DNA of 60,445 nt from Anaerolineae bacterium (lineage in GTDB: Bacteria; Chloroflexota; Anaerolineae; Promineifilales; Promineifilaceae), in contig JAUIAP010000039.1 of NCBI GenBank assembly GCA_030425205.1, positions 1 to 60,445 of the forward strand. The letters run 5' to 3'. A program made the position numbers and the translations under genes. Shown here one piece after another: positions 1-11,500 of this stretch (position 1 is its first letter; every line of letters begins with the position of its first letter). The notes beneath the pieces were generated by a model. It was not told the DNA's origin and did not search any database. It saw only the letters and a list, made by a program, of their open reading frames with translations.

Positions 1-62
1 AAGTGGACAAAGCCTATGATGCACTGGACGAAAATCTTGAATCAATTAGCTATCCGTTTTGA
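1..62 (+). CDS. C-terminal tail of a truncated upstream gene
   Basis: An open frame enters from the left edge (codons from position 3) and stops at TGA 60-62, giving a tail that ends DENLESISYPF. Only about 19 residues are visible, so no family can be assigned. The 154 bases between this stop and the next start hold a clear ribosome binding site (AGGAG at 205-209) but no promoter I trust. The frame could be chance, since a 19-codon open stretch is weak evidence. Confidence 0.4.
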   Translation, partial: VDKAYDALDENLESISYPF

Positions 63-216
63 GGATAGATTTCCTATCTAGCTGACGTGAACCTAAATCT
101 GTTTACACAAAATGTTGCACATTCTCCCTAAGAACTACGGGGGTGAGGTTTGTGTTGCTTACTACCTTAAGAACTTTCTTACAACCGACGTGTAATAAAT
201 ACTTAGGAGATCGTAT

Positions 217-3200
217 ATGTCTTTCTATAAAGCTTTTGGAATAGCTTTTCTTTTTCTGCTTGTTGCACTTGCAGCAACAAAAACGACTTTAGCTGCACCC
301 GATGCAATTACAATTAGCAAGCAGGTAGAGCCAACAGGCGCAGTGACTGCTGGTGACACTATCACGTACACCATAGAAATGCAAAACAGCGGGTTTCCAC
401 CAATCATTACTGTTGTCTCTGATCCATTATTACCAATACTAAACGCAACTTGTGTTGATAGTGATGGGGACAGTGCGCCTCTGCTTGAAGCAGGGACATC
501 TGCACAACTAACTTTATTGGGATCTACAAGCGAGACTTTTACTTGTACGGTCGAAGTGCCGCAGAGTCGGTGCGGGACAACTATCACCAATGTTGCGACT
601 GCGATATCCGTTTCCAACCTGTTTGATCCAATTGACTCAACCGCAGTGAGCAACCCTGTCATTTGTAGTGATAGTGAAACAGTCGGGATTGACAAGCAAG
701 TAGAGCCAACAGGCGCCGTGACGGCTGGTGACACAGTCACCTATACGCTTGAAGTGACCAATAATGGCGAATTGCCAGCAGCTATGGTGGTTGTGGATCT
801 ACCTTTAGTCGATTTGGGTGCAACATGCGTTGACGGTGATGGGGATAGCGCACCGCTGTCAGGGCTTGGCGTCTTTGCCAACGTAAACCTGCTCAGTGGC
901 GCGAGCGAGACCTATACCTGCACTTTTGTCGTGCAGGAAGATGATTGCAACTCCACCATTACGAATACAGCGATAGCCGCATTCGTGCTTGACCTAGCTA
1001 ACCCAGTACAATCGGCCGAAATGAGCACACCCGTCGTGTGTAGTAGCAACAGCACAGTCGGCATTAGCAAACAAGTTGAGCCAGTAGGTGCAGTGACGGC
1101 TGGCGACACTATTACGTACACAATTGGTGTGACGAATACCGGCCTACTTCCCGCCCTAATGGTGGTTGTCGATGCACCTCTAGTTGGCCGAAATGCAACA
1201 TGTGTCACTAGCAGCGGAGCCAGCGCACCGCTGTCAGGGCTTGGCGTGTTTGCCAGCGTAAACCTGCTCAGTGGCGCGAGCGAAACCTATACCTGCACCA
1301 TCGAGGCACAACCAAGCGATTGTGGCTCAACTATCGATAACTCTGCAACAGCTGCCTTCGTGCTTGATCTAACCAATCCAGTGCAATCGGCCGAAGTGAG
1401 CACACCCGTTTTGTGCAGCAATAGCAGCACCATCGGCGTTAGTAAGCAGGTAGAACCAGTTGGGGCAGTGACAGCAGGTGACACTATCACCTATACGATT
1501 GGCGTGACCAACAGTGGTCTGCTGCCCGCCGCCATGATCGTAGCCGATCTTGAACTGGTCGGTCGGGGTGCGACATGCGTGGATAGCAACGGAGATGCAG
1601 CACCGTTGTCAGAGGTTGGCATTTTTGCCGAACTAACGCTACTCAGCTCTGCAAGCGAGACCTACACTTGTACACTCGAAGTACAAGAAGCTGACTGCGG
1701 AGGGACGCTAACCAATGTTGCAACCGCCGCATTCTTGCTCGACATACTCAATCCAATCGAGACCGCGGCGGTCAGTACGCCTGTTTTATGCAGTGACAGC
1801 GACACAGTTGGCATCAGCAAACAAGTTGAACCAGCAGGTGCGGTCACAGTTGGCGATACGGTGACATACACAATCGAAGTAACAAACGATGGTCTTCTGC
1901 CAGCGGCAATGATCGTTGCTGACCCATTGTTATTGACCTTAGACGCGACGTGTGTCGATAGCAGTGGCGCTAACGCACCATTATCAGGTTTGGGGCTGTT
2001 TGCCGATGTGACGTTGCTGGGTGATCAGAGCGAGACGTACACCTGTACATTTGAAGTGCAGGAAAGTGCCTGCAATTCGACGATCACAAATATTGCATCC
2101 GCAGCATTCCTGCTAGATCCGCTTAATCTAATCGAGTCTGCGGCTGTGGAAACGCCCGTTTTATGCACAGATAGCGAGACCGTTGGTATCAGCAAGCAGG
2201 TTGAGCCAACAGGCGCAGTAACGGCGGGCGATACGGTCACCTACACGCTGGAAGTGACGAATGATGGCATATTGCCAGCCGCAATGGTAGTCGCCGATCC
2301 CCTGCTGGTGACGTTGGGCGCAACCTGTGTGGACAGCAATGGAGACAGTGCGCCGCTTTCTGGACTAGGACTATTTGCTGAAGTGTCGCTATTGGGGAAT
2401 GAAAGTGAAACGTATACCTGTACGTTTGAGGTTCCAGAAAATCGTTGCAATTCGATCATTACGAATATGGCGACGGCTGCCTTTTTGTTGGATATCGTCA
2501 ATCCAGTGGAATCGGCCGAAGTTAGCACAGCAGTCGTGTGTAGCACAAGCGAATCAGTCGGCATCAGCAAACAAGTTGAGCCAATTGGCGCAGTGACCGC
2601 AGGCGACACGATCACCTATACCATTGGCGTAACCAATAGTAGTTCACTGTTAGCAGCAATGGTGGTGGCTGATCTGCCGCTAATTGGACGGGGCGCGACC
2701 TGTTTCGATAGCAATGGGGACGCTGCACCGCTGTCAGAAGCGGGACTATTCGCCGAACTATCGCTGCTAGGTTCTACAAGCGAGACGTACACCTGTTCGT
2801 TTGTCGTGCAAGAAGACGACTGCGGTACGACCATCACAAACATTGCGACTGCGGCGTTTGTACTTGATCCGTTAAACCTGATTGACTCGGCGGCGGTTAG
2901 CACACCAGTGCTTTGTACCGACAACGAAACAGTCGGTATTAGCAAACAGGTTGAGCCAACGGGCGCGGTGACCGCTGGTGACACCGTTACCTATACAATC
3001 GAGGTGACCAATGATGGCGTCTTGCCGGGCGCAATGGTCGTCGTCGATTTGCCACTGGTAGGCCGAGGCGCGACCTGTGTAGACAGTGCTGGAAATAATG
3101 CGCCGCTATCAGGGTTAGGCGTGTTTGCTGAAGTCACATTGCTTGGCAATCAGAGTGAGACATACACCTGTACATTTGAAGTCGTTGAAGATGACTGTGG

Positions 3201-4191
3201 TACGACTCTCACAAACGTCGCAACCGCTGTCTTTGTACTTGACCCGCTGAATCCGATTGAGTCTGCTGCGGTCAACACCCCCGTGCTGTGTAGTGGTGAT
3301 GAAGCATTGAAAATCACAAAGCAAGTTGAACCAGCAGAGATGGTTACCGCGGGTGATACGGTGACATACACCATCAGCGTGACGAATACAGAGGCGTTGC
3401 CCGCACTAGTTAACGTTGTAGACTTGCCGTTGGCCCTCTTACTGGGTGTCTCTTGTGTTGATAGTGCTGGCAACAGTGCCGCACTATTGGCGACTGGTGG
3501 CATTCAACCCGTCTTGTTAGCGTCTGGCGAAAACGAAACGTACACTTGTACATACCAAGTGGACGCGGCATTCTGTGGTCAAACGCTGACCAACGTTGCG
3601 ACGGCGGTCTTTGCCGTTGACTTGCTCAATCCCATTGAGTCTGACGGCGTTACGACCAACGTTGGGTGCGGTTCTAGTTTGGGGCTGAGTCTAACTGCTG
3701 ACCCAGTTGGATCTGTTCAGACAGGTGAGACAGTTACCTACACGCTACAAGTCACAAATAGCAACCCCTTCATCATGCCAACCATCATTACAGACCTGCC
3801 ATTTGGTTTATTAGCAGGGGTTCAGTGTCAGGACAGTAATGGTGATGCGCTGCCAAGATTGGCGCAAGGTCAGCCACAAACGTTGCTAATGGGCGCAAAT
3901 TCGGCCGAAACCATCACCTGCGTCTACACAGTGCAACAAAGTCAATGTGGTGGCACCTTTATCAACAGTGCGACAGCAGTTTACCTGATAGACTTGGACA
4001 ATCTCGTTGAGAGTGAGGCTGTGTCAAACGATTTCACCTGCCTGACACCAACAAGTGTTCAGATGCAGAGCGGTAACATCGCGAGCGGTCAACACGTGAC
4101 GCTCGTGACAGTTATGGCAACGATGATGCTTGGCTTCTTCACCATTCGTGCATGGTCAAGTCGTGAGATGGTGCGCAGTACGAAACGATAA
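217..4191 (+). CDS. Exported DUF11-repeat surface protein with C-terminal membrane anchor
   Basis: A 1324-residue surface protein with no recognisable catalytic domain; its role is probably structural or adhesive. Residues 1-27 are a signal peptide. Ten tandem repeats of about 125 residues follow. Each begins with a version of SKQVEPTGAVTAGDT (the tenth is divergent, TADPVGSVQTGET) and contains VTYTIEVTN, a CVDS..GD..APL segment, SETYTC and a C..TITN.AT segment, so about four Cys per repeat could form disulfides. This is the DUF11/conserved-repeat beta-sandwich family. The last 40 residues hold one hydrophobic helix (VMATMMLGFF) and a basic tail, so the chain is membrane-anchored without an LPXTG motif. 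AGGAG lies 7 bases before the ATG. The DNA repeats (about 375 bp) are similar enough to recombine. It appears monocistronic. Confidence 0.85.
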   Translation: MSFYKAFGIAFLFLLVALAATKTTLAAPDAITISKQVEPTGAVTAGDTITYTIEMQNSGFPPIITVVSDPLLPILNATCVDSDGDSAPLLEAGTSAQLTLLGSTSETFTCTVEVPQSRCGTTITNVATAISVSNLFDPIDSTAVSNPVICSDSETVGIDKQVEPTGAVTAGDTVTYTLEVTNNGELPAAMVVVDLPLVDLGATCVDGDGDSAPLSGLGVFANVNLLSGASETYTCTFVVQEDDCNSTITNTAIAAFVLDLANPVQSAEMSTPVVCSSNSTVGISKQVEPVGAVTAGDTITYTIGVTNTGLLPALMVVVDAPLVGRNATCVTSSGASAPLSGLGVFASVNLLSGASETYTCTIEAQPSDCGSTIDNSATAAFVLDLTNPVQSAEVSTPVLCSNSSTIGVSKQVEPVGAVTAGDTITYTIGVTNSGLLPAAMIVADLELVGRGATCVDSNGDAAPLSEVGIFAELTLLSSASETYTCTLEVQEADCGGTLTNVATAAFLLDILNPIETAAVSTPVLCSDSDTVGISKQVEPAGAVTVGDTVTYTIEVTNDGLLPAAMIVADPLLLTLDATCVDSSGANAPLSGLGLFADVTLLGDQSETYTCTFEVQESACNSTITNIASAAFLLDPLNLIESAAVETPVLCTDSETVGISKQVEPTGAVTAGDTVTYTLEVTNDGILPAAMVVADPLLVTLGATCVDSNGDSAPLSGLGLFAEVSLLGNESETYTCTFEVPENRCNSIITNMATAAFLLDIVNPVESAEVSTAVVCSTSESVGISKQVEPIGAVTAGDTITYTIGVTNSSSLLAAMVVADLPLIGRGATCFDSNGDAAPLSEAGLFAELSLLGSTSETYTCSFVVQEDDCGTTITNIATAAFVLDPLNLIDSAAVSTPVLCTDNETVGISKQVEPTGAVTAGDTVTYTIEVTNDGVLPGAMVVVDLPLVGRGATCVDSAGNNAPLSGLGVFAEVTLLGNQSETYTCTFEVVEDDCGTTLTNVATAVFVLDPLNPIESAAVNTPVLCSGDEALKITKQVEPAEMVTAGDTVTYTISVTNTEALPALVNVVDLPLALLLGVSCVDSAGNSAALLATGGIQPVLLASGENETYTCTYQVDAAFCGQTLTNVATAVFAVDLLNPIESDGVTTNVGCGSSLGLSLTADPVGSVQTGETVTYTLQVTNSNPFIMPTIITDLPFGLLAGVQCQDSNGDALPRLAQGQPQTLLMGANSAETITCVYTVQQSQCGGTFINSATAVYLIDLDNLVESEAVSNDFTCLTPTSVQMQSGNIASGQHVTLVTVMATMMLGFFTIRAWSSREMVRSTKR

Positions 4192-4333
4192 GCATGATGG
4201 GCATGGTTCGTCGTGACCATACCCAAAGTTAGGCGCAAGCGCACCCGAGTAACTGAGAAGTTGTCGGGTGCGTACTCGTGCTTGAGAGGCGAATTCTTTC
4301 AACAGGTTTTCATGACCCCGTAGGGGAAATCAT
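4192..4333. other. Intergenic segment with hairpins after the DUF11 gene
   Basis: Two inverted repeats are visible: GGGCATGGT paired imperfectly with ACCATACCC near 4199-4224, and GCACCCGA (4241-4248) with TCGGGTGC (4264-4271). Neither is followed by a T-tract, so they may be structured 3' ends or repeat debris rather than classical terminators. No gene is seen here. Confidence 0.35.
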
Positions 4334-4456
4334 TGTACAAAGACGCTGATCAACGCGGGCATCACGCGCATCATTTACCAAAATGGCTATCGGATCGACG
4401 CAAATGCAAAAGCATTCCTCGCGCAAGCAGGCGTTAAGGTTGGACAGCACGACTGA
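4334..4456 (+). pseudogene. C-terminal remnant of a dCMP deaminase-family gene
   Basis: In the frame ending at TGA 4454-4456 the DNA reads CTKTLINAGITRIIYQNGY and ends FLAQAGVKVGQHD. This matches the C-terminal part of deoxycytidylate/cytidine deaminase-fold enzymes, where a zinc-ligand Cys precedes K.LINAGI and a strand RIVY. The frame is closed by a stop just upstream (TGA near 4312) and no start or N-terminal zinc motif (HAE) is present, so it is about 40 codons of a decayed or deleted gene. The gene on either side is unrelated. I recognise the family from the motif only; confidence is moderate because the fragment is short. Confidence 0.55.
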
Positions 4457-4526
4457 GGATATATAATTCAGTGTCAAAATCATAAATCGAAGAGTGAGCA
4501 ACGATTCAAACAGATAGAGTGTACCG

Positions 4527-5324
4527 ATGGATAAGACCACCCTTTATTATGTCGCATATTGTTTACTTGAGGGCTACGTCAGTGTGATATGCCTCAAAAG
4601 CGTTGTCACCCAAAAGATTTTCTTCTACTGTGATTGGTGTGGGTTAGCGTGGGCAGAATTACCACATAAACAAGCAAAATCGGCCGAAGAACTTGAGCAA
4701 CATCAAATCACTGTCTACAAAAAACGATTCGATTGGAAGCATATTACAAGTGCGGAGTTCAAAGACAATAACGGTGATGACTATTTCTACACTTACTACA
4801 CTGGTGCGAAAGATATCCAATGGCAAGAACTTGCGCCAGATGGGATCGCTATTCCAACGCTCGAGGAACTGTACGATGCAGGGCTTGGCGCAGACATCAT
4901 TTTCCGCGATGAACGAACGAAGCAGCAAATCCAGTTAGATTTGTGGGAAATGTGGTATGTGACTTACGTAGCAAAAGGTGATCTTGATGGTGCAATGAGT
5001 TTACTTAACGAGGTGATTGAAGCTTATCCCAAGAATAGACGTGCATACAAAACAAGGGGCGAACTTAATGCTAAGCTAGGTAACATCGTTCAATCAGACA
5101 GGGATATGGCCGTGAGTGATGAATTCGAACAGCGACTGTTCAGTCCCGTCCCTCTTTCCGAAGAAGAAAAAGCAAAGCGCAATGCGGCTATTAGGGCAAG
5201 TAAGGCAAGTTCACGTGATCGCAAGAACGGACTTGACGAGAGACGAATCGCCATGCAAGAGCATGTCGCACGACGAGCCAAATACCTACGGGAAATAGAA
5301 CGCCAAAACAAAACGCGCCCGTAA
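4527..5324 (+). CDS. Hypothetical protein with TPR-like helical region
   Basis: 265 residues, family not recognised. The first 45 residues are hydrophobic/aromatic and contain a CDWCGLAW Cys pair. The middle (about 70-125) is rich in aromatic and acidic residues (DDYFYTYYTG). Residues about 140-195 look like one or two TPR units (GDLDGAMSLLNEVIEAYPKN, then RRAYKTRGELNAKLGN). The C-terminal 60 residues are highly charged and probably helical. No signal peptide is convincing, so a cytoplasmic protein is likely. It sits alone between the deaminase remnant and the convergent amylopullulanase. The start is the only in-frame ATG near the beginning; no strong Shine-Dalgarno is visible. Confidence 0.6.
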   Translation: MDKTTLYYVAYCLLEGYVSVICLKSVVTQKIFFYCDWCGLAWAELPHKQAKSAEELEQHQITVYKKRFDWKHITSAEFKDNNGDDYFYTYYTGAKDIQWQELAPDGIAIPTLEELYDAGLGADIIFRDERTKQQIQLDLWEMWYVTYVAKGDLDGAMSLLNEVIEAYPKNRRAYKTRGELNAKLGNIVQSDRDMAVSDEFEQRLFSPVPLSEEEKAKRNAAIRASKASSRDRKNGLDERRIAMQEHVARRAKYLREIERQNKTRP

Positions 5325-5386
5325 GTACCGTAAAGTAAATTCTATAGCGTGGTCAATCTCGCGCTGGCAAGAATCCAGTCTTAGAA

Positions 5387-5420
5387 AAGAATGGATGCCT
5401 GCCTGCGCAGGTATGACAGG
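5387..5420. repeat. Intergenic palindromic repeat, family B
   Basis: Contains AGAATGGATGCCTGC followed by CTGC and GCAGGTATGACAG, a hairpin core shared with copies near 29057, 40411 and 47531. It lies between two convergent genes and is itself flanked by a wider inverted repeat (GTAAAGTAA near 5331 against TTACTTTAC near 5423). Confidence 0.6.
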
Positions 5421-5462
5421 GCTTACTTTACGCTGCACTAAGGGTGCGCGGAAAACAGTCAT

Positions 5463-5494
5463 TGGTGTGATGAGGCGAACGCCACATCACACCA
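5463..5494 (-). terminator. Hairpin at the 3' end of the amylopullulanase gene
   Basis: TGGTGTGATG pairs with CATCACACCA across a 12-base loop, just beyond the amylopullulanase stop codon on the minus strand. There is no good U-tract, so it may protect the 3' end rather than terminate alone. Confidence 0.4.
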
Positions 5495-5500
5495 GCTAAA

Positions 5501-8500
5501 TTATTCCTCTTCGCGGCGCAGGCGATAGGCAGCCAGCGCGCCCATCCCCATCAGAGGCAGCACAACCAACCAGACAACGTTCGCACCGTTGACATTCCCA
5601 CTGACCGCGCCGACGTTCACATCGGTTGGGTCAAGCGCGGCAACGAAGACCGCAATCGTGCGACCCGGAATCTCGAACTGACCCGCGACACGGTTTGCAT
5701 CACTGCTCACCTGCCACTTGGCCGTCTTGACCACCTCATCGACGCCGTTTGCCTGAACCTCGTGTAAGCTGTATGCATACGCACCCGCCTCGTCGATGGT
5801 GAGCGATTGCGTCTCATCATTAGCGTTGAAGAAAACGATGTACGTCGGCTGGTCGGGCGAGTTTGGCTCGTGCAGGCTCATCGCAATCAAGCCTGGGATT
5901 TGGTCTGGCCCTGTGTTGTGGAATCTGAGTTGATCTTGAACCGCGGCCTCACTCTGCAAGCTGAAGAGCGGAGATTCACTGCGGATTGCCAAGAACTCTT
6001 GGAACACGGCGTGATTAAACGTGATCGCGTCCATGTCTGGCTTGATCAACTCATTTGCCAGTACTGGTTCGATGATGAAGTAGTTGTCGCCATTGACTCC
6101 TTGCATCGGCATTCCAACCGCGAAGTTATTCGTTTGATATGTCCAGTCAAGTCGGTTGAACCAGTCGCCACTGTTGTAGCTATCCCGATCCAGCGACTTC
6201 GAGCGCAAAATATCACTCCCCGCATGGAAGAAGTGCATACCCTGTCCAAACGTGACGATCCCTAGCCCTAAATTCTGCACGCGCACACGATCTGCAAGCA
6301 TCGAATCTTGTGGCATTGTGTAGGCATTGATGTCAAAGAGCGTCTGATTGTCATGTTTGCTGACGTAGCTGACGTTCTCCTGTGGGTCTTGCGTATAGCC
6401 CGTTGGTGAACCGTTGTAATCGACTTGGGAGCCGCTCACAACGTTGCCGTTGCGGTCTACGAAGGTAAAGTCCGCCAAATTGCCCGCCAGTCCAACACGG
6501 ATTTGATCGGCTTGTAATAACAAACGATCGAGGTCGGTTGCAACGGGATGATCGTTCGGGTCGTAGAATTGACCGTTGATAAAGCCTTGCGTCTTGAGAT
6601 CATTGCCACCGTTGAAGGGGCCGGGGCCACGTATCGCATCGCGCAAACGGTCGCTGAATGTGCCGATTCCCGTGCCACCCATATTGAACTGTGTTGCGTT
6701 TTCACCACGAGCGTTGTCAACGACTTCACCGAAGTTCCAGCCCTCACCGTAGAGATAGATGCGAGAACCGTCCACACCGTCGTTGGTCTCGTCGAGTGCC
6801 GCCAAGGTGTCGCGCACTTTGAGCATATTTGACTTCATGTGATGACCCATCAAGTCAAAGCGGAACGAATCAACTTTATACTCAACTGCCCACGTCACCA
6901 GCGAGTCAACCATCAGCTTTTCAAACATCAAGTGCTCACTCGCCGTGTTTTGGCAGCACGTACTGGTTTCAACAACGCCATCTGCATTGAGGCGATGGTA
7001 GTAGCCCGGCACGATGCGGTCGAGTACCGATTTTTCATCTTGACCAGCCGAATTTGTGTGGTTGTAGACGACATCCATCACCACGTTGAGACCCGCACCG
7101 TTGATCGACTGCACCATCTGACGGAACTCAAGAATACGCTGTGCGCCATTCGGGTCGGTGCTGTAGCTGCCTTCGGGCGTGGTGTAATGGAAAGGATCAT
7201 AGCCCCAGTTGAAACCATCCTGATCAGCAATTGCGCTGATAGCCGCCTGCTGCTGTGTACTGGTGGGCGCATAGGTCGCCATCAAGTCGTAGTCGGGCTC
7301 TTGGCGTTGCGTCGGGTCTTCGTTGATCGTCGCAATATCGAATACGGGCAGCAAATGCAAATGGGTCAACCCATCTTCAGCAAGGCGCTCAAGATGATTC
7401 ATCCCGTCACTATCAGGATAGTTGAACGCTGTGTATTTGCCACGATCTGCCTCAGGCACCGTTTCATCAAAGATGCTGAAATCACGGACATGAATTTCGT
7501 AGACGCTAATATCTTCAGGCACTGCGAAGTTGTTCGGTTTGTCGAGACCATCCCAACCTGCCGGTTTGAGTTCGGCATCGTTCAAATCGACAATTTGGCT
7601 GCGTTGCGAATTCATTGACAGGCTGTATGAATATGGGTCGGTGACCAAATTGGTTTCGATTTGTCCCGTCGTCGGCGCAAATACGACCACTTCATAGAGG
7701 TAGTATTTGCCCTTCCAATCAGCCTCGCCAACCGTGCTCCAAATGCCAGTTGGTGTGGTTGAACCGTCATCCCAGACCATGTCATAGACTGTGCTGGTCG
7801 TTGTGGGGTCAGCATCATCAAAGACGTGCAGTTTGACCGATTGAGCCGTCGGCGCCCACAGATAGAAGTGGGGTGCGAGATCACGTGTTGGTTGGACTTC
7901 ACTCCATACCAAGCCCAGCGGCAAGTCTGTGTAGAACATGTCGTCTAGGACGCCGGGAATTTGGATACCTGTTCCGACTTCGACAAATTCACCGCTCATA
8001 CCTTGTACGGCGAGTTGACCCTTGAGCATGGTGGTCGCCGTATCACGGTCGATGCCGTCGATTGTGAAGGCTGGCATTCCTGCCAGATGTGGGAACCAAC
8101 CATTGTTGCTGGCAGGGTCATAGACACCGGCGGCGGATAGCGTCATCGAATCGCCGCCAGTAATGCCGTTGGGCGTCGCTTCAAGTTCTGCATTTAGTGA
8201 GGCGTGAATCGTATAGTCGAGCGAGCTGTTGGTTGCGTCAGGCCAAACAAGGGTTGTCATGTTGACCCAGTGCGCGCGTTGCTTATTGATGTTGGGCGCA
8301 ACGGGTGAGCCGTCGGCGACTGGGTAGACATAGGGGGATAACGGATCGGCCGATTGTAATTGCCAAACCTCATTGCCAAACTCGGCAAAGATCAACGCCT
8401 GATCAGGGCCGGGATCTTTCTCATCGCCGCGATGCAGGATGTAGTTGAGTTGACCGGCCGATTGATCGACGGCGATTTCAAATGTGATGCCAAATGTGTC

Positions 8501-11500
8501 GGTGTAAACTGGGCGCACGGGGTCTGTCCAGCCGGGATTCGGATTGACTGCACCCGTCCAGACGTGCATGCCCCAGAAATCGTTAAAGTCCGCACTACCA
8601 TAGTTGCCGTAGTCACCAGCCGAGCGACGGTAGTGAATGACGGCGTTGCCCTCCGCCATAGCTTGCGATGGGTAAAGTTCTTCAACGCCACTTTGTAGCC
8701 ATGCATGGGAATTGCTGCTAGGGAAGAGATGGGAGCGATCAGGATCAACATCTTTATCATTGCCCCGATGGAGGATATAGTTGATCGGTTGGGAGAGGTC
8801 TAGGGTGATGTCGCTGCCGATCAGTGCTTCGAGTGTCGCCTCGTTAATGTCAAAGTAGACACCGTATTCATCTGAACTGGTCGCCTTCAGTGGCATCTCC
8901 CATGCGGTTCCCCAACTGCCTTCTTGCCAGAGATGGAGACCCCAATAGCTGTTAAAGTCGTCGCTGTTGTAGTCGCCATAATCGTCGTCGTCACGGTGGT
9001 AGTGGAAGGTGACGGTTCCACCGCGTGCAGCGGCTTCGCTGGTGTAGATGTTGGGGTCGTCTTGGCGCAGCCAGATTTCGGTGTTGACATAGGGTTGGAA
9101 GAAGCGGTCATCTTGCGAGCCGTCTTTGGTATCGCCGCGATGGACGATGAGGCCAATTTCGGCCGAATCCTCCCCTCCAGCACTCAACCCGATCCACGCA
9201 AATTGCCCATATTCATCCTGTCCCCACAACCGTTTGCCATTTGTCCACTCTAGTGGGTTGTCCAATGGCTGGTTGTCTGGATGATCCGCGTCAAATGCGC
9301 CGCCGCTTGCGTCCCAAAGATGCAAGCCCCAGAAGTCGTTGTAATCGGTGCTATTGAAGTCGCCATAGTCGCCATCCTCGCGATAGTAGTGGACGATGGC
9401 ATAGTTGGGTTTGTCACCGCCGCCAGTCGTTTCTGCGACCACGCTACCCGTTGCCGCGTCACCCATTTTTTCATTGCCGCAGAGGTCATCGGCGACAGCT
9501 TGAAACTTTAATTCAGTTGCGTCGGCATAGTCACTGACATCGTAGAAAACGCGGTAGGGTGCGTTGTCATCTGTGCCGATGATCGACCAGTTTGCGCCAT
9601 CGTCTGTGCTGACGGCAAACGTCACTTCTGTCCATGAATCTGCGCTCAAAGTTGCCCCAATTTCAGCGCGACCAGTCAGTTCAGCAGGGACGCTGATGGT
9701 TACGTTGGGCGCAGCGTCACCACAGGGGACTTCTGTCTGTGCGACATAGACTTTCATACCAAAGGCTGGAATGTTGAGGTCGAGGCTGCCATCGGCCGAA
9801 CTTGTCACCACCTCACCACCACGTCCATTGGCCGTCGTGTACATCACGGCAAAGTCTGTGCTGGGCGAGTCGGTTGCAATAGTCGCTGTCTGTGCTGAGT
9901 TGGCATTGTTGAGTGCGACGACGACTTCGATGCGATTGGCGCGGTCGATGCGCGAAAAGGCGTAGATGCCGGCACTATCGGTGCTATAGCGATGCAGTTG
10001 TGAGCCAACCCGTAAGGCAGAGTAAGTGTCACGCAATGTCGCCAGTTGGTCAATTGTTTGATACAGCGGATGTGTCGTATCGAAGTTATCGTCTGCGACG
10101 GTCGCATCCGTGCCGATTAGGTCATAGTTATTGAACTCAGCAACTTGACCGGGCAGCATATCTTCACGTGCGTTTTTGTCGCTGCCGCCGCCAATAAAGC
10201 CTTGCTCATCGCCGTAGTAGACGATGGGGAAGCCGCGTGCGGTGAACATCAAGCCGTGTGCGAGGCCAGAGCGGGACAACTTTTCTGCATCTGTGCCGCT
10301 CAGGTAGGAGCCGATGCGCTCTAAACCGCCATCATGATTGCTGACAAATGTGCCGAGGCCGTAGGCGTTGCTGTCTGCATCGGTGTAGTAATCATCTTGA
10401 GCAAAGAAGTCGCGTAGAGAGTCGGTCGGGCTGTTATCGGCCGAAAATCCCTTCGCGCTCCCCCAAAAACCAAAGTCTACAACGGATGGCAAGTTACCAT
10501 TTGTCGTGTATTCGCTTATGACAGACGGCGCGAACTCGAAGACCTCGCCGTACATGTAGAATTCTGGTTTCCCATTGTCCGCCGCATATTGCATGATTTC
10601 AGGCGCAAAATTTTGCCACAGTTCAATGTTGACATGCTTGACCGTGTCGAGACGTAGCCCGTCGATATCGTACACGTCGATCAAATTTTTCACGATGTCG
10701 ATATAGCCGTTAACTACGTCGGGATGTTCCGTAAAGACGTCGTCGAGGCCGAAGAAGTCGCCATACAGCGAGTTTTCGCCCGTAAAACTGGTGTCACCCC
10801 GATTGTGATAGTAGATCGGGTTGTTGAGCCACGCGGGGACTTTGGCATTTTCCATGCCAGTTGGAATTTCTGGCACATAGGGGAAACTGATTGACGCATC
10901 AAGTGGTGGGAAGGTGTCGCCGCCTGCATAGTCGGCATCGTCAAACTCATTGCCATCTGCATCACGGTAAGGGACGTTATCCTTACTGATGTAGGCGTTG
11001 CTGTCCCCTTCATAGTCGAGAACGTCGGCCGTGTGGTTCACAACCATGTCAAAATAGACTTTGATACCGCGATTGTGTGCCTCTGTGATCAGGCTGACCA
11101 GCTCGGCGTTTGTTCCCAAGTGCGGATCAGCGTTTTCATAGTCGAGAATCCAGTAGCCATGATAGGCTGCGCCAATGCCCTTGCTTGCGCTGCTGTCTGG
11201 TTGCGTCGTTTGGTTGACAAAGGGGGGTGTGACCCAAAGTGCGGTGATGCCTAGCTCTTCGAGGTAGTCGAGCTGTGCTTCCATTCCCACAAAGTCGCCA
11301 CCGTGATAGAACGATTTGTCGGTCTTGTCGTAGCCCGTTTCGGCAAAGGTTCCGCCCGCGTTGGCGCCTTCGTTGTTGGTTGTATCCCCGTCGCTAAAGC
11401 GGTCGGTCAACACAAAGTAGAAGACGTCGTTTTGCACATCATAGTTGATCCGTGCCGCCGTCACAGAGGGGTCAAAGTCTCCGCCGCCTGTGGATGGTGC

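Noticed and set aside
4310..4540. 76-residue open frame on the minus strand
   Set aside because: It covers the deaminase remnant in the opposite direction, has no ribosome binding site and resembles no protein.
6839..7618. 259-residue plus-strand frame
   Set aside because: Antisense to the pullulanase domain; no similarity and improbable composition.
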